A stretch of DNA of 44,721 nucleotides, taken from Clostridia bacterium (lineage in GTDB: Bacteria; Bacillota; Clostridia; Oscillospirales; Acutalibacteraceae). The translations under genes were made by a program, and so were the position numbers. Positions 1 through 8,056 of this stretch are shown here, in pieces. Under the pieces are notes generated by a model that searched no databases, had not been told where the DNA came from, and saw only the letters and a list, made by a program, of their open reading frames with translations. The DNA lies in contig JAFPCP010000024.1 in NCBI GenBank assembly GCA_017423825.1, forward strand, positions 1 through 44,721. Reading direction: 5' to 3'. Within the stretch, counting starts at the first letter, position 1. Every line of letters starts with the position of its first letter.

Positions 1-282
1 AATTGCTAGGTGGCAACACTATGGCAACGAAAAATCTGATAGTCCATACTTTATGGATAATACAGGTGTATGAGATACCACGAGCTATAGTTCCTAAACA
101 AAATTGTTTAGGTTAGGTCTCTCGGGAGCGAGTGGGAATAACTTTATATCTCTAAAACCCCCTTATTTCAAGGGATTTTATGGTTCTCATTTTGCTAATG
201 ACAGCAAAATGACAGCAAAAAATATTGAGGATGCTCTGCTTTTTACGGCAGAGCATTTTTTTGTGGAACTTTGTATGTAGAA
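1..282. other. non-coding edge of accessory DNA
   Basis: No coding frame of note is visible here. The stretch is AT-rich and contains a perfect 9-bp inverted repeat with a 2-nt loop (93-112, CCTAAACAA/TTGTTTAGG), an 11-bp tandem direct repeat ATGACAGCAAA (198-208 and 209-219), and the terminator at 231-262. Repeats of this kind next to a small ICE-type gene suggest the end region of a mobile element whose body lies left of the window. That is inference; no integrase is visible. Confidence 0.4.
231..262 (+). terminator. rho-independent terminator
   Basis: A 9-bp stem, ATGCTCTGC paired with GCAGAGCAT, is followed by seven T residues on the plus strand. The gene it would end must lie left of the window, since no plus-strand gene is seen before it. 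Confidence 0.7.
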
Positions 283-588
283 TTACTCTGCAACTTCGCC
301 GAATAAAGTTTCATAGATTTCAACCGTTGAATGAGTTGCGACCCATTCTTTAGCTTCGTCTAATGATAGTGGAATAATGTTTTCTCCACCAGTGCGACCG
401 TCAAAGCAAGTTTCAGCATACTTACTCATAGCACCACCATGACCATACACAAAAAATTCTTTCGTGTGTTTTTGGTAAAGTCTTTCGTAAAAAAAGCGAA
501 AATCACTACAAGGGCAGTCATTACTATATGAAGCGATTACCTTTGCGGTATCAGTATCGTATTTACGACCATTAATTATCTTTTTCAT
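283..588 (-). CDS. small hypothetical protein of integrative elements
   Basis: A 101-residue soluble protein with no membrane segment. Its opening MKKIINGRKYDT, the middle YGHGGAMSKYAE and the ending ETLFGEVAE resemble a widespread family of unknown function that I associate with conjugative or mobilisable elements of Clostridia (recalled from family knowledge, not searched). The ATG at 588 lies within a few bases of the point where recognisable MATE transporter sequence begins on the other strand, so its promoter and ribosome site may be borrowed from host DNA. Upstream only a weak GAGAAAG-like ribosome site is seen. Its composition is lower in G+C than the genes to the right. No function can be assigned. 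Confidence 0.7.
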   Translation of the reverse strand: MKKIINGRKYDTDTAKVIASYSNDCPCSDFRFFYERLYQKHTKEFFVYGHGGAMSKYAETCFDGRTGGENIIPLSLDEAKEWVATHSTVEIYETLFGEVAE

Positions 589-592
589 ACAT

Positions 593-835
593 GCTTTCTC
601 GCTTTCCTATCTTACAGGCTGGGTGGATATGTGCTTCTCGTCGTATTTCACGGCGGTGGAACGCCCCGTGCGTTCCTTGCTGACCTCCTTTTTCGGGACG
701 CTGGTGTTTCCGATTGCGACGCTCTTTATTCTCACGCCTATATGGCAGCTCAACGGCGTTTGGCTTAGTGCGGTGGTGTCCTGCACAGCCAGCGCGGTGC
801 TCACGTTGATTTTGGCAACTTTTAAGCATGCATAA
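593..835 (+). pseudogene. MATE family efflux transporter, C-terminal remnant
   Basis: About 80 residues can be read in one frame up to the TAA at 833-835. The text around TGWVDMCFSSYF, ERPVRSLLTSFFG and the last two hydrophobic segments matches the C-terminal end of MATE multidrug/Na+ antiporters, normally about 450 residues with 12 membrane helices. Only the last two to three helices remain, so it cannot work as a transporter. The remnant begins where the AT-rich accessory DNA and the oppositely oriented small gene end, and its original terminator is still in place at 841-875. An internal GTG at 623 could start a 70-residue peptide, but no good ribosome site precedes it. I treat it as a gene truncated by insertion or deletion. 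Confidence 0.75.
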
Positions 836-840
836 AAGAA

Positions 841-875
841 AGAGCTAACGGCATGGAGCGCCGTTAGCTCTTTTT
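841..875 (+). terminator. terminator of the truncated MATE gene
   Basis: A 12-bp perfect stem (AGAGCTAACGGC / GCCGTTAGCTCT) is followed by a T run on the plus strand, five bases after the MATE stop codon. Confidence 0.85.
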
Positions 876-993
876 ATATCCCTTGCAAAAGGTTAAATCT
901 TTCCATCGCGATGGCAAGGAACAGCGGCGACAGGGAACATCCCTGCCGCCGCCGGTTGTTTATATCTTCTTGTCAGGATAAAGCAAGGCTGCG

Positions 994-2109
994 TTAAGCG
1001 GTTTTTTGCTTGTTTCGCACAAACAACCGGGAAACTCCTCGTATCAGCACGCTCACAATTAAGCTGAGCGCAAACAACAACACTAGCATGCCGCCCGTAT
1101 ACAAAACCTCTAAAACAACACCATGCGAAAAGCCAGACAACCAGTCAAAAAGGTTGGTATGCACGGCATACCGATACAACACGTTTCGAATTGGGAAATG
1201 CACGAGATATATCATAAAGGTATGTCCGCCGAGCCAAGAAATGAGACGGCCGGCCGCTGCTTCGGCACAACGCCCGTTACGGGCGGGCAGGCAAAACAAC
1301 AGCACACACACCGCGCAAAGCAAGCCTATCGTGCTATACCAATATAAAACCGCCTTGCTGCCGGACGCGTACACAATATACATACGCACAAGATTGAGCA
1401 AAACAAAGGCAGCAGCCGGCAATAGTATCTTTTTTGTGCGGTGTTGCGAAGAGAGCCAAGCGTCCTTATGTTTATATAAAATGTGACCCCAAAGCATTTC
1501 CACTGCCGCCGGCACCGCGGCGTTGATGCTGTGGTGCGAGAAACCAAACAATTCGTTTTTGCTCCAATCATTAAGCAACAACAGGGCAAAAGAAATCCCC
1601 ATAAACCATTTTTCTCGTCGCACATCTGCGTCCATCCACTGCGCAAATGCTTGCAAAACCGGAAACGCCAACAAAACCAGCAAATATGTATAGCAATACC
1701 ACAGATGCCCTGTGCCGGGAATGGTCAATTTGAGCATCAAGGCGCTTTTCAGTCCGTCCCAATAGGCGGTCGGTGTGTGGGACAGACTCTCTGCCAGCGA
1801 GGTGCCATCAAACAGCCATCCGGAAAAATGCAAACAAACAAGAGAAAATAGCGCAATTGGCAACGCTATTGTTCTTGCGGCGCGCCGAAGCACGGTGGCA
1901 TACGGCTGTGGGCGGAATAAAAAACATCCCGTAATCATCCAGAAGATAGCGACGCCGTCCGCCAACAAACAATTGATAAAGCCGCGGCTTAAATCATACG
2001 AACCGGTCGCAAAATCCGCCAAACTAACGTGCACACCCACTACAATCAAACACGCGATTACGCGCGCCAGTTCGATGCCAACGTCCCGACGACTCTTTTT
2101 CACGCTCAT
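994..2109 (-). CDS. acyltransferase family 3 membrane protein (OafA-like)
   Basis: A 371-residue polytopic membrane protein of the acyltransferase 3 family (PF01757). These enzymes move acetyl or other acyl groups onto sugars of surface polysaccharides, peptidoglycan or exported lipids. The family's N-terminal pattern is present: RRDVGIELARV followed by VVGVHV, with the conserved His at residue 27 in the first membrane helix. About ten hydrophobic segments follow. The ATG at 2109 has GGGAG just upstream and sits 12 nt after the gtrA-like stop, so it is the last gene of the operon DUF6020-GT2-GtrA-acyltransferase. The context suggests that it O-acylates the glycan made by those partners; the substrate cannot be read from sequence. 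Confidence 0.85.
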   Translation of the reverse strand: MSVKKSRRDVGIELARVIACLIVVGVHVSLADFATGSYDLSRGFINCLLADGVAIFWMITGCFLFRPQPYATVLRRAARTIALPIALFSLVCLHFSGWLFDGTSLAESLSHTPTAYWDGLKSALMLKLTIPGTGHLWYCYTYLLVLLAFPVLQAFAQWMDADVRREKWFMGISFALLLLNDWSKNELFGFSHHSINAAVPAAVEMLWGHILYKHKDAWLSSQHRTKKILLPAAAFVLLNLVRMYIVYASGSKAVLYWYSTIGLLCAVCVLLFCLPARNGRCAEAAAGRLISWLGGHTFMIYLVHFPIRNVLYRYAVHTNLFDWLSGFSHGVVLEVLYTGGMLVLLFALSLIVSVLIRGVSRLFVRNKQKTA

Positions 2110-2121
2110 ACTTCTCCCGCC

Positions 2122-2589
2122 TTACATCCTGGTTTTTCGAAACACAAGAAATTTGCTTATGAAATAATTCAGCACCACAACCACCACTTGGGCAATCACT
2201 TTCACCGCCATGTTGGGGCAGTGCAACTGTTGGATGAAAACCCACAAAATCAGTTCTTCCACCCCCAGTGTTGCCACCCGACCGGAAAAGAACCGAAAAA
2301 CTTGTTTGGATAAAGCACGCCAGCCATGTGCTTGTTGCTCAAACACCCAAATGCAATTGGTGACATAGGCAAAACTCACCGCGGCTATCCACGAAACCAC
2401 ATTGCCGAACAACACGCCCATGCCGAGCGGCTCACTGCAAAGCCAGTAAGAAAAAATGCTGACGACCATCGTTAGACCGCCGAAAAACAGATACAGCAGC
2501 ACCTCTTTATGTTTGCGATAAAGGGGGTTGAATATCCGTAAAAAGGGCAACGTCATCAATCGGTCAAATATATCCTTTTCCTTGCTCAT
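2122..2589 (-). CDS. GtrA family protein
   Basis: A 155-residue protein with four hydrophobic segments (beginning near residues 27, 60, 100 and 130), matching the GtrA-like domain (PF04138). Members are thought to flip polyprenyl-phosphate-linked sugars across the membrane, usually with a GtrB-type GT2 enzyme. The pattern AYVTNCIWVFEQ and the terminal NYFISKFLVFRK are typical. Its ATG overlaps the stop of the GT2 gene by 4 bases (ATGA), indicating translational coupling. With the upstream glycosyltransferase it forms the classic pair that makes and flips a lipid-linked sugar for cell-wall glycan decoration. Confidence 0.85.
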   Translation of the reverse strand: MSKEKDIFDRLMTLPFLRIFNPLYRKHKEVLLYLFFGGLTMVVSIFSYWLCSEPLGMGVLFGNVVSWIAAVSFAYVTNCIWVFEQQAHGWRALSKQVFRFFSGRVATLGVEELILWVFIQQLHCPNMAVKVIAQVVVVVLNYFISKFLVFRKTRM

Positions 2590-3548
2590 ATCGCTTCATT
2601 CCGCCGATTCTTTAATTCTTTGAACCGGTCAGCGGTATAATGCAATTGCATCTCAAAGTCCTGCCGATTCTTTTGCTTGATGGTATCCAAGACCATGCCG
2701 GAAAACAAACTGATTAACGCCGCCAACGCCACCACACCGCAGGTCAGTAAGGTTGGCAGTTTTTCCACTAAACTGGTTTGCAAATACGAAATAAACACCG
2801 GAATGAAAAAGCCTGCGGAAAGCAGCCCCAACAATAGAGCTACCAACGAGAAAAAGCCCATTGGCCGATAGTTTTTGAACAACCGTACAATCGTCCAAAG
2901 CACTTTTATGCCATCGGAATAGGTGTTCAGTTTAGACACCGAACCCTCCGGACGGTCGCGGTATTGAATCACCACGTTTTCACAAAGCATATTTTTATCC
3001 CCGGCATGGATGGTCATCTCGGTTTCAATCTCAAACCCCTTGGATAAGACCGGGAAGGTTTTCACGAAGGAATAACTGAACGCCCGATAGCCGGTCATGA
3101 CGTCTTTGATACCAAAGCGGAAAATAAGCTGAATGGCCTTGCGCACGAGGCTGTTACCCATGTTGTGAAACGGCCGCTTGTTCTCCGTGAAATAGGTGGA
3201 GGAAAGGCGGTCCCCCACAACCATATCCACCTGCTTATTAAGCACCAAATCACACATCTGTGCGGCGAACTCGGCCGGATAGGTGTCGTCGCCGTCGGTC
3301 ATCAGATAACACTCGGCATCAATTTCGCGGAACATGCGTCGGATGACATTGCCTTTTCCTTGCGCATATTCCCGTCGCACCACCGCACCGGCACGGGCGG
3401 CGAGGGCGGCTGTGTCGTCGGAGGAATTGTTGTCATACACGTACACCGTTGCTTCCGGCAAGGCGGCTTTCATGTCTTTGACAACCTTTTCGATGGTGGC
3501 CGCTTCGTTGTAACACGGAATGAGTATTGCAATTTTATCCATTTTCAT
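2586..3548 (-). CDS. family 2 glycosyltransferase (GtrB/DPM1-like)
   Basis: A 320-residue enzyme with an N-terminal GT-A domain (residues about 5-230) and two C-terminal membrane helices (about 232-300). Visible motifs are IAILIPCYNEA at the start, the metal-binding DGDDTYP near residue 85, and VMTGYRAFS. This is the architecture of polyprenyl-phosphate glycosyltransferases that load one sugar onto undecaprenyl phosphate on the inner face of the membrane. It follows the DUF6020 gene by 18 nt, is preceded by AAAGGAC as ribosome site, and its stop overlaps gtrA. The sugar donor is unknown. Confidence 0.88.
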   Translation of the reverse strand: MKMDKIAILIPCYNEAATIEKVVKDMKAALPEATVYVYDNNSSDDTAALAARAGAVVRREYAQGKGNVIRRMFREIDAECYLMTDGDDTYPAEFAAQMCDLVLNKQVDMVVGDRLSSTYFTENKRPFHNMGNSLVRKAIQLIFRFGIKDVMTGYRAFSYSFVKTFPVLSKGFEIETEMTIHAGDKNMLCENVVIQYRDRPEGSVSKLNTYSDGIKVLWTIVRLFKNYRPMGFFSLVALLLGLLSAGFFIPVFISYLQTSLVEKLPTLLTCGVVALAALISLFSGMVLDTIKQKNRQDFEMQLHYTADRFKELKNRRNEAI

Positions 3549-3566
3549 ACAAGTCCTTTCTGTGGT

Positions 3567-5501
3567 TTATTCCGCCGCGTCCGTCGGCTGTGTGTTGTCG
3601 GCGGATGCGGGCTTTTCCTTGCGCCCCAAAAGAGGAAGCAGCGCCGGAACGGCAGCCGCCGCCGGACTATAATAACGGAAGGAATCATTCACCGGGGAGG
3701 CCACGCATGTCAGCGCCATAATACCAATCGCCAACACCGGAATCAAAGCATCGTAGCGTTTTTTGCGCAGAAAATGATAACCAATCAGCACCGCGGCCCA
3801 TGTGTATGAGGCAATAGAATTGGTCAAACTGAGAACGGGGATGTTTTCCCATATCCTGGCCCAGGCATGCAACGCCTCCCGTGCCGGTTCCAACGGTTCG
3901 ATATAATGAAAATCGAACCCGTGTTTTTCAATAAACCAGTTCACACGAATCCAGTTGAATATGGTCATGCCGCTGTTCTGGTTGCCGGCTCCGTCCGGCA
4001 ATTTGGGGGTGAAGGCGTAATATCCATAGGAGCCTCCTACCGCCGATTCGATATATGTGTCAGGATATTTGAAAAACATCGATGCCCAAGCCTTAAAATA
4101 GTTCTTTTTCGCATCCTCGCCGTTTTTGTCTTCTTTGCAGCGATCTTTTATCGGGTCGGATAGCACGGGGTCATAGAGCTGCGCCATGGTATTGTAATCC
4201 AAATAGGCATGGATGCTCTCTTTTTCCTCCGGGGTGATTTCATCCCCGTGGTATTTGACGGTTCTCGCGGTTTGCTGGAAAAACAGCGACAGCGCCTCTT
4301 TCTGACTGCCCGGTGTCACATTCCCATAGGTGAATATATAATGATTAAATGCAAAATAAATCAAAACGCCGAGCAACAGAGTCGCACATTTAAGAAAATG
4401 CACCTTCTTACACAACAAATACACAACCAGCAGGCCGGTTGCCGGCACAATCGCGTAAATGGGATTGTTACGAAGCAGGGCGGTCGCGGCGGTTATGATA
4501 CAGCCGCTTATACAATCGCCCCAAGTAACCGCTTGTTTGCGCGCGCGCAAAACAAGCGTCACCAAACTAATTACATACGCGCAGAAAGTGGCCGCCGCTA
4601 GGGAGTCCTTGAAAGCGTGTTTCGCGTAGGCACCCCAAACGGGTGTCACGGCAAAAAAAGCTAACACCAGCAAGCAAACACCGGTGCGAAGCTCCGCCTT
4701 ACGCATCTGGTGAACACAACAGGCATAAATGCCGGCCATGACCAAATCACGCAACAACACAAATAGGAAGATGCCCAGATTTTCGCTGCCGAGCTTCACG
4801 CCGATGCGGTAAAAAACAGTCAACACATAAGAGGCAAAAAATGGGTCGTGGTTGCTGCGTGCAAACTTGCCCAGGGACAAAGCCGAGCACAATTGCCGGT
4901 ATACGTCCCAGTCCATGCTGGCCGGATAATAGGCTGCGACCCACGGAAGCCAGCACAATAAAATCACGCAGAAGCTCACCCGCCACGGGTGGTTTTCAAA
5001 CAAGGAAACAAACCAGTTCGGCCTTTCTTTTCCTTGGCGGGATGGCGTGTGTATGGAATCCAGCCCCCGCAAAAACCAATACGCCAGCAAATAGAACAAA
5101 GTTGCCCAACCGGCGATAAGACACACGGTGGCCAATCCCCAAGATGCGAACTCGAAAAATGGCAAATCGTCCAGGTGATACATCAGCAGACCGAACACGT
5201 TGAGCGTGCTGAACACCACGCTGATAATACCTAAACCGACACGAAAAGGCTCTTTTTTGCGTGCCATATTGGTTAGCGTGATATATGCAAATGCGGCCAA
5301 CAAGACGCCGATCAAGGACCACACAAGCCCATACCCGCCCAGCCATTGTTGCACTCTTTCCAAATTGCGGGCCCAAAAAGAGGTGGATTGTATTTTTGGC
5401 ATAACGTATCGAAAGGAAAAAACCATTGACAAACATACGCCAAGCAAAGCCGACACAAACAATCGTTTTCTATCGGCTTTTTCCATCGTTCCGCATAACA
5501 T
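3567..5501 (-). CDS. DUF6020 family polytopic membrane protein
   Basis: A large membrane protein, 644 residues from the ATG at 5501, with 12 or more hydrophobic segments and an extended soluble loop about residues 395-530. The segment around PWVAAYYPASMDWDVY and SNHDPFFASY is typical of the DUF6020 group, which looks like GT-C fold glycosyltransferases acting outside the membrane on lipid-linked sugars. I chose 5501 because AGGGAGG lies 6 nt upstream; a longer frame to 5531 would swallow that ribosome site. It is the first gene of the surface-glycan operon. The likely role is the final extracellular sugar transfer, with GT2 and GtrA supplying the donor (inference). Confidence 0.75.
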   Translation of the reverse strand: MLCGTMEKADRKRLFVSALLGVCLSMVFSFRYVMPKIQSTSFWARNLERVQQWLGGYGLVWSLIGVLLAAFAYITLTNMARKKEPFRVGLGIISVVFSTLNVFGLLMYHLDDLPFFEFASWGLATVCLIAGWATLFYLLAYWFLRGLDSIHTPSRQGKERPNWFVSLFENHPWRVSFCVILLCWLPWVAAYYPASMDWDVYRQLCSALSLGKFARSNHDPFFASYVLTVFYRIGVKLGSENLGIFLFVLLRDLVMAGIYACCVHQMRKAELRTGVCLLVLAFFAVTPVWGAYAKHAFKDSLAAATFCAYVISLVTLVLRARKQAVTWGDCISGCIITAATALLRNNPIYAIVPATGLLVVYLLCKKVHFLKCATLLLGVLIYFAFNHYIFTYGNVTPGSQKEALSLFFQQTARTVKYHGDEITPEEKESIHAYLDYNTMAQLYDPVLSDPIKDRCKEDKNGEDAKKNYFKAWASMFFKYPDTYIESAVGGSYGYYAFTPKLPDGAGNQNSGMTIFNWIRVNWFIEKHGFDFHYIEPLEPAREALHAWARIWENIPVLSLTNSIASYTWAAVLIGYHFLRKKRYDALIPVLAIGIMALTCVASPVNDSFRYYSPAAAAVPALLPLLGRKEKPASADNTQPTDAAE

Positions 5502-5555
5502 ATGTATCCTCCCTTGTTTTTCACCCAACATGTGTCCGCGCTATTATACGCAAAA

Positions 5556-5584
5556 AGTATACCACGCCCGCATGCAAAAAACAA
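5556..5584 (-). promoter_or_regulatory. promoter of the surface-glycan operon
   Basis: On the minus strand TTGTTT and TATACT are separated by 17 nt, about 55 nt upstream of the DUF6020 start. A second -10-like TATAAT (5543-5548) lies just downstream. Confidence 0.5.
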
Positions 5585-5586
5585 TA

Positions 5587-5623
5587 CCCTTCCCGGAAGA
5601 ACATGCCATCCTTCCAGGAAGGG
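5587..5623 (-). terminator. terminator after spoVAE
   Basis: A 13-bp stem with one mismatch (CCCTTCC.GGAAG / CTTCC.GGAAGGG) and an 11-nt loop. T-rich runs flank it on both strands, so it can stop spoVAE transcription on the minus strand before the next promoter. Confidence 0.7.
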
Positions 5624-5666
5624 GGTGCGTTTTTTCGTTGACACGTGCCGCCGGGTAGGGGGCGGA

Positions 5667-6032
5667 TTACGATTTATCCCCCGGCTTGGCAACCAGCGCA
5701 CATAAAAAGCCGAACAAAACCGCTGCGGTGATGCCGCCGGCGGCACCGGTGAGTCCACCGGTCAGCACGCCTAACAGGCCTTTTTCGGTTACCGCTTGTT
5801 CGACACCTTTGGCTAGGGTGTAACCAAAGCCGGTCAACGGCACGGTGGCACCACACCCTGCAAAATCCACCAGCGGCTGGTATACACCCAGGGCGGTCAG
5901 CGCCACACCCAGCGTCACGTACCCCACCAGAATGCGTGCCGGCGTCCATTTTGTGTAGTCAATGAGCAGCTGTCCCATCACGCAAATAAGGCCACCCACC
6001 ACAAATGCCTTTATCAACATCCACCAATCCAT
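5667..6032 (-). CDS. spoVAE: stage V sporulation protein AE
   Basis: A 121-residue membrane protein with three to four hydrophobic helices, matching SpoVAE/SpoVAEB of the SpoVA channel. That channel moves calcium dipicolinate into the forespore during sporulation and releases it during germination. Diagnostic segments are MDWWMLIKAFVVGG at the start, YTKWTPARILVGYV and VPLTGFGYTLAKGV. The start is the ATG at 6032, with AGGAGG 8 nt upstream; the frame open to 6092 adds a non-conserved tail. The gene is alone here, without the spoVAC and spoVAD partners that usually precede it, although these may be elsewhere. A sigma-G-like promoter lies upstream. Confidence 0.9.
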   Translation of the reverse strand: MDWWMLIKAFVVGGLICVMGQLLIDYTKWTPARILVGYVTLGVALTALGVYQPLVDFAGCGATVPLTGFGYTLAKGVEQAVTEKGLLGVLTGGLTGAAGGITAAVLFGFLCALVAKPGDKS

Positions 6033-6061
6033 TCGGCCATCCTCCTCCTGTATGTCACCTC

Positions 6062-6090
6062 TATTCTGCCGAAAATACAGAAAAATATGC
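6062..6090 (-). promoter_or_regulatory. candidate sigma-G promoter of spoVAE
   Basis: Reading the minus strand, GCATA (-35 like, sigma-G consensus GHATR) and CAGAATA (-10 like, consensus CATNHTA) are separated by 17 nt, with the expected transcript start about 20-25 nt before the spoVAE ATG. In Bacillus spoVA is a forespore sigma-G operon, so the match fits the gene. Confidence 0.45.
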
Positions 6091-6109
6091 ATCCTTGCAA
6101 AAGTAATAC

Positions 6110-6138
6110 TGGACTTATATGGTTGTTTCTGCTATAAT
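6110..6138 (+). promoter_or_regulatory. promoter of the CNNM/CBS gene
   Basis: TGGACT and a perfect TATAAT are separated by 17 nt. The expected start of transcription lies about 30 nt before the ATG at 6177. Confidence 0.6.
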
Positions 6139-6176
6139 GACGCCAACAAGCATTACATTAAGGAGTGAAAAATTGT

Positions 6177-7436
6177 ATGGACCCCGACAGTATACAGCCT
6201 ATTTTATGGATGTTGCTCTTAGTTGTCCTGTCCGCTTATTTTTCCGCTACGGAGACCGCTTTTTCATCGTATAACCGCATTCGGATGAAAAACATGGCCG
6301 AAAACGGCAATCGTCGTGCGGCACTTGTTCTGCGCCTCTCCAAACAGTATGACCGTCTGTTATCCACTATTCTTGTGGGTAATAACATTGTGAACATTCT
6401 GCTCACCGCGATTGCGACGCTCTTTTTTGTCCAGTTATACGGCGAGGGGCGTGGCGCCACCATTTCCACGGTGGTGTCCACCATTGTGGTGCTCATTTTC
6501 GGCGAAATTTCTCCTAAAAGTCTGGCCAAGGACTATGCAGAACGGTTTGCCATCGCCACCGCACCGTTGTTGCAAGGCGTTGTTTGGTTGCTGTATCCCG
6601 TCAATTACATCTTTTCCTTTTGGAAAAAGTTGTTACAACTGATATTCAAATCCCCCGATGACCAAACGGTCACCGAGGAGGACCTGTTGACCATCGTGGA
6701 TGAGGCCGAACAGGATGGTTCGCTTAACGAACAGGAGAGTGAACTTATCCGTCGCGTCATTTCTTTCAATGACCGGGAGGCGGTGGATATTCTCATTCCG
6801 CGCGTGGATGTGGTCGGCGTGCCGGCGGATGCCACGGGCGACGAATTGGGGCGTCTGTTTGACGAAACGGGCTATTCCCGTCTGCCGGTATATGGCGATA
6901 CCATGGATAAAATTCTCGGCATCGTGCATTACAAAGATTACACCCGACACCGGATGGAAAACCCGAAGCCGATCGACATCATGTCTGCGGCGCTGTTCAT
7001 TCCGCCGACGCTTAAAATTCGCTTGTTGTTGAAGAAATTGCAGGATGAAAAATCGCACATTGCTATTGTCACGGATGAATACGGCGGTACGCTGGGCATC
7101 GTTACGATGGAGGATGTGCTGGAAGAGCTGGTTGGCGACATTTGGGACGAACACGACGATGTGATAAACTCGATCTCTCTTCTGCCGGACGGCACTTGCT
7201 CGGTTTTGTGTTCCACCGATTTGCAGGAACTCATGGAGCATTTCGATTGCAAAACGGACTGCGAATCCAGCACCGTCAGCGGTTGGGTGATGGAAGCCTT
7301 AGAGCGTATCCCCGTCGAGGGCGATACCTTTACGGCGGACGGGTTACAGGTCACCGTAGTGCGTGTGGATAAAAACCATCCGGAAACCATCCTGGTTTCC
7401 CCCGCAGATATAGCGGATGCTGAAACAGAAGAATAA
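6177..7436 (+). CDS. hemolysin/CNNM family protein with CBS domains (CorC-like)
   Basis: A 419-residue protein with an N-terminal DUF21/CNNM membrane domain (residues about 1-175, including ATETAFSSYN and the GEISPKSLAKDYA pattern), a CBS pair (about 190-310, with VTDEYGGTLGIVTMEDVLEELVG) and a C-terminal CorC_HlyC domain. CNNM proteins are linked to Mg2+ or Co2+ export and homeostasis; the hemolysin name is historical. The ATG at 6177 has AAGGAG 11 nt upstream; the GTG at 6165 overlaps that ribosome site and is unlikely to be used. It is monocistronic, with its own promoter and a strong terminator. Confidence 0.9.
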   Translation: MDPDSIQPILWMLLLVVLSAYFSATETAFSSYNRIRMKNMAENGNRRAALVLRLSKQYDRLLSTILVGNNIVNILLTAIATLFFVQLYGEGRGATISTVVSTIVVLIFGEISPKSLAKDYAERFAIATAPLLQGVVWLLYPVNYIFSFWKKLLQLIFKSPDDQTVTEEDLLTIVDEAEQDGSLNEQESELIRRVISFNDREAVDILIPRVDVVGVPADATGDELGRLFDETGYSRLPVYGDTMDKILGIVHYKDYTRHRMENPKPIDIMSAALFIPPTLKIRLLLKKLQDEKSHIAIVTDEYGGTLGIVTMEDVLEELVGDIWDEHDDVINSISLLPDGTCSVLCSTDLQELMEHFDCKTDCESSTVSGWVMEALERIPVEGDTFTADGLQVTVVRVDKNHPETILVSPADIADAETEE

Positions 7437-7476
7437 AAAAGGCCGCCGCCGACAATCTGTCGGCGGCGGCCTTTTT
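7437..7476. terminator. strong bidirectional terminator
   Basis: A 14-bp perfect stem (GGCCGCCGCCGACA with its complement), a 3-nt loop, T's to the right and A's to the left. It sits between the convergent CNNM gene and the minus-strand operon and can serve both. Confidence 0.9.
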
Positions 7477-7492
7477 ATGCAAATATGGGTGT

Positions 7493-8053
7493 TCAGATCG
7501 GGGCGTCCTCTCCTGTGAACAACGGCGCATGGCCCGCGATATATTGCTCACACAAGGATAGGGGACATTCTTGTGAAACCGCCACGCGAAAGGCTTGTTG
7601 CGCTTCGTCGTATGCCTCGCCCGCCGTATGCGCCACCCGCATCGCTTCCAGCGACTGCGCGCAAAGCGGTGCTCCTATGGATTGCATGGCTTCTCTGGCT
7701 GGTTCCACGAGCTGCTTGGTGGCGGTGGACATAAGCCCCGCAAAATCCGAAACCGCCATCTCTTTGCACACCGCCCATACGCTGTATACCACCGTAAAGG
7801 CGTGGTCCATTTGCGCCAACGTTTGGATGGGGTTCGCACGTCGCGCGGCCACGGTTTTCGCCAACACGTGGCTGACCACGGCGTCCACCTGTTCGTCCGC
7901 CGGAATGGCGGCAAACACCGCCGGCGTGAGCACGGCATATTTTTTCATCAGGCGGTTTGCTCGTGTGTCACGCCCGTGCCCCTTGCCGATTCTCGCAGCA
8001 ATCAAGATCAGCACCGCCACGGCACCTATCAGGGCCCATTGTTTCCATTCCAT
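7493..8053 (-). CDS. membrane-anchored hypothetical protein
   Basis: A 186-residue protein that I do not recognise. It starts with one hydrophobic helix (residues about 5-21, WALIGAVAVLILIAA) followed by a basic stretch, then an alpha-helical soluble domain with several Cys, so it is probably a single-pass membrane protein with a cytoplasmic body. GGAG lies 8 nt before the ATG. It begins 3 nt after the rsmI stop and ends just before a strong terminator, so it is the last gene of the trmN-rsmI transcript. Nothing in its sequence points to a function. Confidence 0.65.
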   Translation of the reverse strand: MEWKQWALIGAVAVLILIAARIGKGHGRDTRANRLMKKYAVLTPAVFAAIPADEQVDAVVSHVLAKTVAARRANPIQTLAQMDHAFTVVYSVWAVCKEMAVSDFAGLMSTATKQLVEPAREAMQSIGAPLCAQSLEAMRVAHTAGEAYDEAQQAFRVAVSQECPLSLCEQYIAGHAPLFTGEDAPI

Positions 8054-8056
8054 GTG

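Noticed and set aside
869..970. Minus-strand peptide containing RRQGCSLSPLF, similar to the reverse transcriptase motif QGxxLSPLL
   Set aside because: Only about 32 codons between two stops, with no YADD box or other RT motif around. It is probably chance in a GC-rich inverted repeat, or too decayed to name.
3165..3809. 214-codon plus-strand frame opposite the GT2 and DUF6020 genes
   Set aside because: It is antisense to two clear family members, with His/Arg-rich shadow composition and no ribosome site.
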